Below are positions 23,234 to 33,778 of a stretch of 64,000 bases of DNA, one piece after another. Position numbers and translations under genes: made by a program. The notes below the pieces were generated by a model, which saw nothing but the letters and a program-made list of their open reading frames with translations, was not told the origin of the DNA and searched no databases. Every line of letters starts with the position of its first letter. Position 1 is the first letter of the stretch. Source of the DNA: Cannabis sativa (taxonomy: Eukaryota; Streptophyta; Magnoliopsida; Rosales; Cannabaceae); assembly GCF_029168945.1 (NCBI RefSeq), contig NC_083605.1, positions 34,733,280 through 34,797,279 of the forward strand. The letters are read 5' to 3'.

Positions 23234-25432
23234 TTTGATAATACAGAATACTACAAAATAATAGAAATCAATAAATAGAAATTAATAATGGTTTAACACA
23301 AAATCAATTCAGAAATTATAAGCACATTGCAAGTAGGAATGATATGAGAAAATACTTAAAAAATTCAATCCTAAATAATTTCTAAGGTTTTTCAACAAAC
23401 TGCTATCAGTGTCCCGTTTAGGCGAGAGTCAAAGCTACCATCCATTGAATAGAGTTGTCAGCTCATTTAAAATATTAAACATTCTAGCAACCTTTTATTC
23501 GATCAAGATTGGAATCCAGCGTTGTCCCGTTTAGGCGAGAGTCAAGGCTATTCTATCTTATGAGCTTCTACCATTGTTTTGCAATTTGCAAGTCAAATAT
23601 GGTCGCCACCATTAGGGTGATCTATATCATATAAAATACTTACAAACTACTTATCTTTCGAGATTAAACGGTGCGAAATTGCTAATGAACGTTCCTCCAT
23701 TAGGGAGGATTACTCACTAAAACAAACGCGATGTAAAACCAACAATGGAGATCGAATATCTTAATAATAATAAAGCTCATTCTTTAAAATGTATTTTCTT
23801 TATTATTCTAATAAATAAATTCTCATTAAATTCGAAAATTTAGAATTAAAAAATTCAAAATAAGAATTTAATATAATATTTATAAAATTATACTTAGATG
23901 GTGATTTGAAATAAAATTAATTATTTCCATCTTAGTAGTAATCTTAAATATAAATATTAAGGAAATTAATTTAAGTTGAATTAAATTAAATTAATTAGCA
24001 ACTTAAAAATTTCCTTGAGAATATATTTATTGTATTCGAAAAATAAAGTATAATAACTATACAATTTTCGAAAAATAATAAAAATTAGAAAAGAGATACT
24101 TCAAGCAAAAATATCACCTTTCTAGATTTTCTTTTGACTAGTTAATTCAATTTCTAATAATATATATATTTTAAATTCATTATTTTAAATTAATCAATTA
24201 AATGAAAAAATTATTGATTTAAGTTGGCCCAAGAATTAATTAAAATAAATAATTAATTTACAACTCAATCTATTTTCAATATAAAAAATTCAAAAAATAT
24301 TGCATAATTAAAATGAAAATTTCGAAATTGATTAATAAAATAAAGAAAAATATAAATTTTGAAAATTATTTAATTTTAAGTTGAAAAATTAAATTTCAAC
24401 CTAAAAATAATTTTCTATTTAATTAAGTGTCATGAAAAATAAATAAATATTTAAGTATCATGATGAAAATCAACTTAGATATTTGAATTTTTTAATTTAA
24501 TTAATTGTATTAAATTCAAGAAATAAATAATTAAGTGTAGAGAAGGCTTAATTATTAATTTCTAGTTTAATACTAGGAAAAAATATACTTTAATAAAATT
24601 GTACCAAAATTAATTATTTAAATAATTAATTTCAAAATGTATAAAATTTTCCTATTTGAATATTAGAAATAATAAGTAGTCTAGAAATAACTATCTAGAA
24701 AATATCTTATTTGACTAAGTATCTTTTCAACAAAAATTTGAAAAATATCTAATTTAAGTTGTGTAGATAAAATCTAGAACTTAAATAATTTTAAATTTAG
24801 ATTTAATTAGATATCAAAAATTAAGTTATAACCACTTACTTTGAAGAATATTCCATTTTAAGTTTAAAACTAACTTAAAAAATATCTTAGGAATCTTTAA
24901 TAACTAATGCCTAGGATTCCTCAACTTAATGTAAAATTTAAATAAAATATTCAAATTTAAGTTAGATAAGAAAAATCAGTTGATACAACTAATTTATAAC
25001 TTAAATAAGAGTATTTAATTAAATAAGTTCCAGAAAGAATCTAGTTAGTTAAAATTCTATATTTAATTAAATACAAGAAAAATACAAATAGTTTGTCTAG
25101 AAATAATATTTAAAACTAAAAGTGTTTTTCTGAAAATTAACTTTAAAATATTAAAATGAAAATAAATTTTCATATATTTTAAAAGTTAATTATGTTGCTA
25201 ATTTAATTTTATTAGGTCAAACTAATATAATTAACCTAGTACAGTTATTCACATCAGGCAAATGGGCCTTCACAATTGGGGTAGTTCATGTGAGGGGGTG
25301 CTGGGTTCAGTATGTCGTACCCACTTCTATGGCTCCCAACTCTCACGCAAGGCCCAAAAGAGAGGAATTTAACCTTAAAATAAATAACTGTTATTAATTG
25401 AATAGGTCCAATAACTAAATGGACCTAAATAA
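23234..25432 (-). other. Leader of the minus-strand Copia (distal part)
   Basis: No gene. The part next to gag (23400-23760) carries two GTTTAGGCGAGAGTCAA-type motifs (minus-strand TGACTCTCGCCTAAAC) and TAATCTCGAAAGATAAGTA. The rest is AT-rich. The hairpin block at 25264-25355 matches the plus-strand copy at 7046-7139. The proximal leader and primer binding site are deleted at 25432/25433 where a Ty3 LTR begins. Confidence 0.75.
25264..25355 (-). other. Conserved hairpin block, second copy
   Basis: Arms GGGCCTT (25264) and AAGGCCC (25355 end) and the inner pair GTGAGG/TCTCAC enclose a GC-rich loop. This is the inverted counterpart of 7046-7139. Both copies keep pairing although several loop bases differ. 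Confidence 0.65.
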
Positions 25433-27636
25433 TGTAACACCCTAACTAACTTAGGCGTATTACGTGATTTTTGAACGTACTGTGCAGCTCGTTGCTAATC
25501 AACGAGGTTTATAGAAAAACGTGATTAATTAAAATTTTGCTTTTTAATTAAACTTATAAAACAGTATTACAAAAGACTCGGGATCCCGATTATAAAAATA
25601 TTTACAAAAGTTTAACTGTTTAACTGTTACATAAAAATAAAGGTCGTCTAACGACCAGTTACAAAATCAGCCTTGCTGTCCCGAGGATCGTACGCTCCAG
25701 GCCTAACCGCCCCGACATGTACAATCTCATAAGCTCGCTCACGGTCCATCAGCTATAGCCTTGCCTTTACCTACACATAAACGTAAACTGTGAGTCGACA
25801 GACTCAGTAAGAAAAGCATAATAATATTCATACATAATTCTAACTGCCGTGTCCAACACGATACTGAGTCCCGCTACTGCCATGTCCAACATGGTACTGA
25901 GCCACTACTGCCATGTCCAACATGGTACTGAGTTTTGAACGTTCACAGGGACAGTACTATTGACAAGTATCCTCCTGATCGGTCGAACCGGTCATACTCC
26001 GGCTGCTGGTCATACTCCAGCCTGTACCGACGGGATAGGTCAATAGCACGGAACCACCAACCAAATGTCAGCCTGATCGGTCGAACCGGTCATACTCCGG
26101 CTGCTGGTCATACTCCAGCCTGTACCGACGTGACAGGGTTGGATGGTTCGAAGCCTATATACATAACTAATGTAATCTAACAAGCTTCCTACATGCACGC
26201 TAAACATGTAATCTACATATGCATACTGTTATACTAATCTTACCTGGATTCCGAATTCAGGTGTGCCGGTCAACCTGACTGGAACTGAAGCTGAGCGGCG
26301 GACATCGGCTCCTAAACCATAAAAATCACAACGCTATAAGTGACACGCTAAATCACTTCCCGGGGACTTAAACTAGGAACAAAAAGTTTCCCTATCGATA
26401 AAAAGCATGGCAATACCCCTAAAAACATAAAAACGAGGAAAACACGGGTTCTGAAAAATTCCCCAACCGTGGCCAGGTTGCCCAACCGGAATTCGGTTCG
26501 GGAAGTCGGGACCCTCATCCGAATTCCGGATGCACAACCGGAATCGGTTCCTCGCAGCAACATCAAATTCTCATAACTTGCACAATTCAACCCCAAATCA
26601 CCTCAAACTTTCCAGACCTGTTCTATACCTTCCCTAGAACATTCTAAGGCCTCAAACTAACCCAGAAATCACAGAAGCAAAAATCACCATTGGAGCTCAA
26701 GCTTTGAGTTCTAAACTCAAACTTGAGCAAATCCACCTAACAAGCAATCAAACCAACTTAATTCTACATAATCAAGCTCAAAATAACCTCTGGAAACTCA
26801 AGCAAACATCCTCAACATCACAGCAACAAAATATAACCTTTTCTCTCAAAAATCACATATTTGCATAGAAAATTCAAAGCTTTGAACAACCTAACTAACA
26901 TGCTTCAAACAGCTCAATTAACATCAATTAAACATGCTTAAACCTCAGAAGTCAACAACCGAACACAGCAATAACAACAGCCACAAAAGCATGCATTTTA
27001 CTCAACTTTTCACCATTTTTTTCAAGAAAACAAAGGAGAACAATTAGGAAATACATACCACAATCAAGAGTACCCAAAGTTAGGAAGAATCTAGCTAGAA
27101 ATTGATGGAAAAACCCAGCCTTTGAAACCCCATCCACCAGCCGAAATAGAGAGAGAGAATGAGAGAGTTCTTTTGAAATTTTTCTTTCTTTTTCTAAACT
27201 TAGTATTTTTGTGAAAAATGAAAATGAAATAAACTAACCAAGCATTATTCATTTCAGCCAAGATAATCATTTAAAATAAACATTTAATCCATTTAATAAA
27301 TCACATAAGACAAAACACTAATGGGGCAAAAAGACCATTTTGCCCCTCCACCACAAAATCACATAAAAATCACTAAAGGGGTATTTTTGGGAAATTCTAA
27401 ATTCCCGGCCATTCCCGACATTCCCAATGTCTAAAACCCGTCCCCAAACTACTAGCATACTAAGTTGTGATTTCTACTGAGCCAAGCCGGAGTTCCAAAA
27501 TCACAAGACACCGGAATTACAAAATAGGCAAGCTACTGAATAACATAAATAACAGTATACTAAATTATTTAAATAGCTATAAATAATTTCATAATTAATC
27601 ATAAACAACTGTTAATTTCCAAATTAACTGCTAATT
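25433..27636 (-). repeat. Truncated Ty3 chromovirus LTR
   Basis: Starts TGTAACACCCTAACTAACTT and resembles the LTRs at 30768 and 40611 along its length, including two minisatellite units around 25970-26130, a GA-rich stretch at 27145-27165 and a downstream AT-rich end. It lacks the terminal block that in the others reads GCGGTC(T)nACA; instead it joins Copia LTR sequence at about 27637. It is therefore a relative of the minus-strand Ty3 element's LTR, truncated at the end that would start the LTR. No protein-coding frame. Confidence 0.8.
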
Positions 27637-27826
27637 CCACTGTGTTGACGATACTGTAATTGTGAATAAACATATGATCTGGATTTAACTGATTTTGTGT
27701 ATAAAAGTAATAGACATATTAAACCATTAGCATGTAAAATTCATGCAAACATAAATCACTTCAAATTTCTTATATTGATAACTAATCAGATTGTAAAGAG
27801 TTTTATTTAGGGCATAAAACCCAACA
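27637..27826 (-). repeat. Copia 5' LTR, first ~190 bp
   Basis: Matches 20355-20546 with a single difference that I can see (GTAAAGAG versus GTGAAGAG). It is the start of the 5' LTR; about 1.7 kb of LTR, the primer binding site and the proximal leader were lost on the left side at the junction with the Ty3 LTR. Confidence 0.88.
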
Positions 27827-27831
27827 AAAAC

Positions 27832-29300
27832 TGTATGCCGCTCATTGGTGGAGCTGCTGCTGGCACAGTGCCGAAAAATTGGGCTCCGGGCACATATCCT
27901 GCTACCCCGGTGGGATAATATCCTCCGTAGGCCACTATTTGGGCCTCTTCGAGGTTAATATATTTTTGGACTCTCTTCTGGAAGTCCTGAAGGTTTGAAG
28001 CTCCTTCTTGTTGTAGTTCGTTCCAGAATGGAGTCCCCGTACGGATGCCTGCTTGGAGAAGGGCAAGCTGTTGTCCGTCATCTACTTTCTTGGTTTTAGA
28101 GGCTTCCTCCCAGAACCTCTTTATAAAATTCTTGAGCGTCTCCATAGGTAGCTGCTTGAGGTTAGTTAAGGCGCTGACCTCCAGGTTGACTTTCCTTGCG
28201 GCGACAAACTGTCTCCGGAAGCTGGTTTGTAACTTATTCCAGCAGCCCACGGATCCTGGTTCCAATTTCTTGAACCACTCTTCCGCGGACCCGCTTAGAG
28301 TAAGCGGGAAGCACAAACACTTAGTGTCATTGCTGACTCTCATGACCGTCATGACTCGGTTGAACCGTGACAGGTGATCACTTGGATCAGAGTTCCCGTT
28401 ATAGGATGCCATTTCGGGCATCTTAAAATTTTTGGGGAGCTCTGCTTCTAGGATGTGCTTGGCACATGGCTCCCGGTCCTCACAGTCTGAGTCAGAGTCG
28501 TCGCCTTTCTATCTCCGGGAGACTCGGGCGATGTCTTTTTGAAGTATGGCGAGTTCTGCCATGATTCCTTTGTTTAACATTCCCGTGGAGACCGCAGGTC
28601 CGTATTTCTTTTTGTCAAGGTGATCCCGGAGGTCACCTTGGTTCCCGGTAATCTGATTCCTCAGATCAATGGGAAGACATTTCTGTCCCCTTCTTCCTCT
28701 CCCTCCAGGCTCTTGGTGCACGGAAACGCTTTTTCGATCCTCTCGATCCTGAGGGCCAAGACTCCCTTTTTGGAGTTTGCCCCTCTGCGGACCTTTCCCT
28801 ATCGGGAAATCTGAGCGGACCTTTCGCGGATCCTGCACCTTTTTCTTTTTCTTAGGGGTAAAAGTAGGGTTTTTCTTTTGGTTCCCTTCAGCGGGATACC
28901 TTATAGGGCTTGGTTCTCTAGATTTCTGCTTTTGGGTACTTGGTGAGGATTCTTCTGGTTCCTTTCCAAGCCCAGCAGAGATGGCTTTAGGATGCACGTG
29001 GATTCCTGCTGCCTCCATGGCTTTTTGCATGGCCAGCATCACCTCTTGCATCTTTTGGTTTTGCGCTTTTTGGGCTGCGATTTCAGCTTCATGATCGACA
29101 GCCTTTTGCCTTAAGAGTACCAATTCTGAGTAACTGCCTTCAGCGTAGGCGTACTCATCGAGGTTTCCCTCGTAGTCGTCATATGGGATTCCTTCTTCTT
29201 CTTCGGAACCCACGGTTGCTCTTGAGGCCACGTCCTCGTCATTTGGATCTTGAGCATCTTGAAGAGGGCGAGGTTGACGTGTGCTTCGAGTCTCCACCAT
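27832..29300 (-). pseudogene. Tat-like gag, N-terminal part
   Basis: Starts MVETRSTRQPRPLQDAQ at 29300. The first 263 codons are charged and low-complexity, with a coiled-coil-like stretch (LRQKAVDHEAEIAAQKAQNQ) and a Lys/Pro-rich tract. An in-frame TAG at 28509-28511 separates it from the capsid-like Retrotrans_gag region (28421 to about 27920; WFKKLEPGSV, FRRQFVAARK, NFIKRFWEEA). The frame runs into the inserted Copia at 27831 and resumes at 18637. Confidence 0.82.
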
Positions 29301-29348
29301 TGTTGTGTTGTTGTAACGCAGTGTTTACTTACAGACGCTTTCTTCACC

Positions 29349-29369
29349 TCTCAATGAAAGCACCAAAAA
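29349..29369 (-). other. Tat-like primer binding region
   Basis: The minus-strand bases after the LTR end are TTTTTGGTGCTTTCATTGAG. This is the position of a primer binding site, but I do not assign the tRNA. Confidence 0.5.
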
Positions 29370-30115
29370 TGTTGACCGAGGTTTTCGGCAACCAATAAAA
29401 TAATAATAATTTAGAGAGCTGCAAGAAATTAAGAAGGAGATTTTTACGTGGTTGGAGCGTTAATGAGCCTTAGTCCACGAGTTTGTGTATTTATGATAGT
29501 ATTTAATACAGAGAATGTTCTTGGTGAGTTTTTACTCTTCTAGCACTTGTGCAACCCAGAATTCTCGACCCCTCTTTAATGAGCTTTGGGGGATATTTAT
29601 AGTGTTTTTGTGGGGTGATCCCTAGAATTAAGGTACATGCATGTCTGTAACTCTTAGTAAAGTTATACATTCCCAATGAATATATCATGGGTAATGCATG
29701 GTCTAATCCCTAGGTGCTATAAGGATTTTATGAAGGTGGTCCTTAATCCATTTTGACTGATGTGATTCCTCACAGAATAGCCGTCACTAGACTTTACTAG
29801 TCATAGCCTAGTAGGTATAGATCGGGGGTTGTGTCGTCAGACTTTATTGCGCGTGGCAGTTCCAATACGCTTCCTCCCATGCAGCATGAAATGCGAGATG
29901 CTGTTCAGAGGAAGCGTGACACCACCCGGAGATGCTTTGATGCCATCATGCTCTCCGAGAGCATATGAGGCCTTACATGCCTTCTCCGGGAGGCATGTCC
30001 AGGATAATCCCTTGCTCAAAGAAGACTTAGCTGTTTTATTTAAATGCCAACCCTTTCCTATCCACGTGTCGTCATCCGGTTGGGCCACGTATTTTGGGCA
30101 AAATTAGGGGCAACA
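29370..30115 (-). repeat. 5' LTR of the Tat-like element (746 bp)
   Basis: In element orientation it begins TGTTGCCCCTAATTTTGCC (30115) and ends TTTTCGGCCTCGGTCAACA-like at 29370, so TG...CA. No second copy lies in the window because the 3' side of the element is lost, so neither age nor target duplication can be read. Confidence 0.8.
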
Positions 30116-30128
30116 ATATTGTTTAAAA

Positions 30129-30275
30129 ATTATTTTCTTGTTACTTTTATGTAGTTTTTTTTGTTGTTTTCGTGTTATTTTTTAAAAAACACTATAAACA
30201 TGTAAAAAAAAACTTTAAATGTAAACAAATTTTTACAAAAGATAGTGCTTCATCTAATTATTCCTTTTTAATAAT
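30129..30275 (-). repeat. Dispersed repeat, right copy of an inverted pair
   Basis: Inverted relative of 15545-15700, starting 14 bases outside the Tat-like LTR. The two copies flank the Tat element symmetrically. Confidence 0.55.
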
Positions 30276-30600
30276 CTACTCAATGTAATAATGGAATAAA
30301 AACAGATTTTTCTAAAATTTCTAGTACTTTGATGCATTGTTAAAAATTCTACTCTTCTAATTTTATTATTAATATCATTGGTAAGATTCTTTTTTAATAA
30401 AAAAAATTGAAACTTGAATTGCGTTTAAGTTTGATCGCTTTAAAGAGTGTCTGATGTGTTTGCTCTGAGGTAGTTTTCGTCCATTATGGTTTCTAACTTT
30501 CAGTTATTACAACAGTTATTCACCTTCCCTCCATTAACATCCATACAATTGCTCTGTATTTCCCACTAAACTCCTCTACATTTGATCTGTCGATATCACC

Positions 30601-30767
30601 ATGGACCCATTAACAAACAAGATGAAAGGTATCATTAATCTTGAAGATGAAGAAGAAACTGTTCTCCCTGTTGAAGATGACGATAGCAAAGAATTAAATT
30701 CCACCAACAATCATACTCTGTTTGCTCATATTCTCACTAGGAAACTAGTCAATCTAACAACACTTCA
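30601..30767 (+). pseudogene. LINE ORF1, first 55 codons
   Basis: Starts MDPLTNKMKGIINLEDEEET at 30601 and runs in frame to the Ty3 insertion. The acidic N-terminus is usual for plant LINE ORF1. It continues at 43012. Confidence 0.75.
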
Positions 30768-31188
30768 TGTAACACCCTAACTAGCATAGGCGTATTACGT
30801 AATTTTTAAACGTACTGTGTAGCTCGTTACTAATCAACGAGGTTTATGGAAATCGTGATTAATTAAAATTTTTGCTTTTTAATTAAACTTATAATATATT
30901 TCATACAAAATACTATGGGATCCCATTTACAAAAAAGCTTTATAAAAGTTTACTGTCCAATACAAAATCCTTGTCGCCTAGCGACCAATTACAAAAGCAC
31001 TGCTGTCCCGAGGATCGTACGCTCCAGGCCTAACTGCCCCGATATGTACAATCTTCATCGGCTCGTTCTCACGGTTCCTCAGCCTTGGCCTTGCCCTTAC
31101 CTACACATGAACATAGCACTGTGAGTCGACAGACTCAGTAAGAAAAGCATAATCATAATCATACATAAATCCCGGATTATGATCAGAT

Positions 31189-32378
31189 GCCCATACCCCT
31201 GACCATAACCCTAACTGCCGTGTCCCACACGATACTGAGTCCCAAACGTTCATAAGACGGTACTATTGACAAGTAACAGCCTATACTCGATACACTGGTC
31301 ATACTCCAGCTGCTAGTCATACTCTAGCCTGTACCGATGTGTTACAGTATCAGCCTATACTTGGTACACTGGTCATACTCCAGCTGCTAGTCATACTCTA
31401 GCGTGTACCAAGGTGATACGATCAAATAGGACAGTACAACCAACCCTAGTATTAGCCTATACTCGGTTCACTGGTCATACTCCAGCTGCTAGTCATACTC
31501 TAGCCTAAACGATGTGATACAGTGTGAGCCTATACTTAGTTGACTTGTCATACTCCAGCTGCTAGTCATACTCTAGCCTGTACCGATGTGACACAGTCGG
31601 ATGGTACGAAGCCAACATACATATCTAATGTAATCTAACAGGCTTCCTACATGCACGCTAAACATGTAATTCATATGCATACTGTTATAAAAATCTTACC
31701 TCAATTCCCAATTCAGGTGTGCCGGTCAACCTGAGTGGAACGAACTGCACGACGGTTTACAGGCTCCTAAACCATAATCAGACGCCCATACCCCTGACCA
31801 TAACCCTAACTGCCGTGTCCCACACGATACTGAGTCCCAAATGTTCATAAGACGGTACAATTGACAAGTAACAGCCTATACTCGGTACACTGGTCATACT
31901 CCAGCTGCTAGTCATACTCGAGCCTGTACCGATGTGTTACAGTATTAGCCTATACTCGGTACACTGGTCATACTCCAGATGCTAGTCATACTCTAGGCTG
32001 TACCGATGTGATATGGTCAAATAGTACAGTACCACCAACCCTAGTATCAGCCTATACTCGGTTCACTGGTCATACTCCAGCTGCTAGTCATACTCTAGCC
32101 TAACCGATGTGATACAGTGTCAGCCTATACTCGGTACACTGGTCATACTCCAGCTGCTAGTCATACTCTAGCCTGTACCGATATGACACAGTCGGATGGT
32201 ACGAAGCCAACATACATATCTAATGTAATCTAACAGGCTTCCTACATCCACGCTAAACATGTAATACATATGCATACTATTATACTAATCTTAACTCAAT
32301 TCCGAATTCAGGTGTGTCGGTCAACCTGGGTGGAACGAACTGCGCGGCGGTTTACATGCTCCTAAACCATAACAATTA
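31189..32378. repeat. 595-bp tandem duplication with nested minisatellite
   Basis: GCCCATACCCCTGACCATAA occurs at 31189 and 31784. Each copy contains units of about 70-80 bp built on ACTGGTCATACTCCAGCTGC and TAGTCATACTCTAGCC followed by GTACCGATGTGATAC. At least eight such units are visible across both copies; the partner LTR has about four (41110-41450). Confidence 0.88.
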
Positions 32379-33210
32379 CAACACTATTAAGTGATACGCT
32401 AAATCACTTCCCGGGGACTTAAACTAGAAACTAAAAAGTTTCCCTATCGATAAAAAGCATGGCAATACCCCGAATAACATAAAAACGAGAAAAATAAGGG
32501 TTCCAGAAAATCTCCCAACCAGTAGACTGGTTCTGCAACCGGAAATCCGGTTCTGGGAATTCCTGAACCCCATCCGGAATTCCGGTTGCACATCCAGAAT
32601 TCTGGTTCCTCGCAGGATACTTTCAAAAATTCATGACTCTTTCAAATCAAACCCAAACCAAACCAAACCTTCCAGACCTGTTCTATATACCCTAAAGAAC
32701 ATTTCTAAAGCATCAAAACAACCCAGAACACACAGATACTAAAAATGCCATGTGAGCTCCAAGCTTTGAGTTCAAAACTCAAACTTGGCTAAAGCTCACC
32801 TACAAGCATTTAAACTTGACTTAAACTACATAAACAAGCATATAGAAACTACAGAAAACATTCTCAAACTCATGCAACAAACACAGCAACCAATTTCACA
32901 TTTTCACTTTGAAAAACCATAGCTTTTGAATCAAAAATTCTCAAACTAGAACAAGGGTAACTAGCATGCATTTCAACCTATCTAATCTCATTTAATTCAG
33001 CATTTTAATCACAAAAACAGCAACACCAGCTAACAGCAGCAACAACACCAAAAACTAGCATGCAACCTATCCACTTTCCTCAAAAATTCAAGAAAATAAC
33101 AAGACAAGTTTTAAGAACCATACCAACAACTTGATGATCACCAAATCTAGCCAAAATGAGCCTGAAGTCCAAGAAAAATGGTCAGCTTCTTGCTGCTCCA
33201 AGAGGGCCGA

Positions 33211-33215
<5 letters not shown>

Positions 33216-33270
<55 letters not shown>
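33216..33270. repeat. (AG)n microsatellite in the 3' LTR
   Basis: About 55 bp of AG repeats; the partner tract at 42430-42521 is about 90 bp. Open frames of alternating Arg-Glu or Ser-Leu here are artefacts of the repeat. Confidence 0.95.
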
Positions 33271-33274
<4 letters not shown>

Positions 33275-33759
33275 TTGGTTTTTCTCACTTATTTTCTAAC
33301 TTTGAATAAAATAAAGAGTAAATGCATATATTAAACCTTTATTTCAGCCAACAAGATGCCACATTATCACATAACACATTACACTAAGTCCACTAAAGGA
33401 CAAAATATAAATGGGGCAAAATGACCATTTTGCCCCTCCACACTAAAATAACATAAAGGGGGGGTACTAAAGGGTATTTCGGGAAATTCTAAATTCCCGA
33501 CCACTCCCGACATTCCCAATGTCTAATAAACCGCCCCAATATACTAACATACTAAGTTGTGATTTTACTGAGCCAAAGACCGAGTTCCATGTTACCGGGC
33601 ACCGGAAATGCAAAATTATGAAATTCACTATATGACATAAAATGCATTTCAGAATTCAATAATAACAGCATAAATAATTATTTAAATATCTATAAATAAT
33701 TTTCCATAATTAAACATGATTAACTGCCAATTTCCAAATTAAACTAAGCGGTCTCTACA

Positions 33760-33778
33760 ACTATTCCCCCCTTAAAAG
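33760..33778 (-). other. Polypurine tract of the minus-strand Ty3
   Basis: The minus strand reads TTTTAAGGGGGGAATAGT before the LTR start at 33759. It marks 30768-33759 as the 3' LTR. Confidence 0.8.

Larger units (their letters stand above)
18638..27826 (-). mobile_element. Copia element, minus strand, inserted in Tat-like gag
   Basis: Outer ends are TGTTGGAA at 18638 and CCCAACA at 27826. Perfect 5-bp duplications AAAAC flank it (18633-18637 and 27827-27831). In element orientation: 190 bp of 5' LTR, a truncated Ty3 LTR, the distal 2.2 kb of leader, gag, a strongly reduced pol, polypurine tract and a 1909-bp 3' LTR. The start of the 5' LTR differs from the same part of the 3' LTR by one base in about 190, so insertion is recent, while gag and pol are defective. 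Confidence 0.88.
16140..30115 (-). mobile_element. Tat-like Ty3 element, minus strand, 3' half missing, split by a Copia
   Basis: Reading right to left: a complete 746-bp 5' LTR, primer binding site, gag, protease, reverse transcriptase and the first residues of RNase H, where the element stops. The rest of RNase H, integrase and the 3' LTR are absent. A Copia element (18638-27826) interrupts gag, flanked by AAAAC on both sides. The RT motifs FMDAYAGYNQI and YMDDML and the gag motif CEYHNDIGH are typical of the Tat/Ogre lineage. Several nonsense changes make it non-autonomous. Confidence 0.85.
30768..33759 (-). repeat. 3' LTR of the minus-strand Ty3 (2992 bp)
   Basis: Window-left end TGTAACACCC, right end GTCTCTACA. 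It is about 590 bp longer than the partner LTR because a 595-bp segment is tandemly duplicated (31189 and 31784). It also holds a minisatellite and a (AG)n tract. No gene. Confidence 0.93.

Noticed and set aside
25935..26180. 81-codon frame in the truncated Ty3 LTR
   Set aside because: Made by the minisatellite units, so repeated peptides are expected.
29829..30107. 92-codon frame inside the Tat LTR
   Set aside because: Within an LTR and without a recognisable domain.
33088..33334. Ser-Leu and Arg-Glu repeat proteins
   Set aside because: They are translations of the (AG)n microsatellite.
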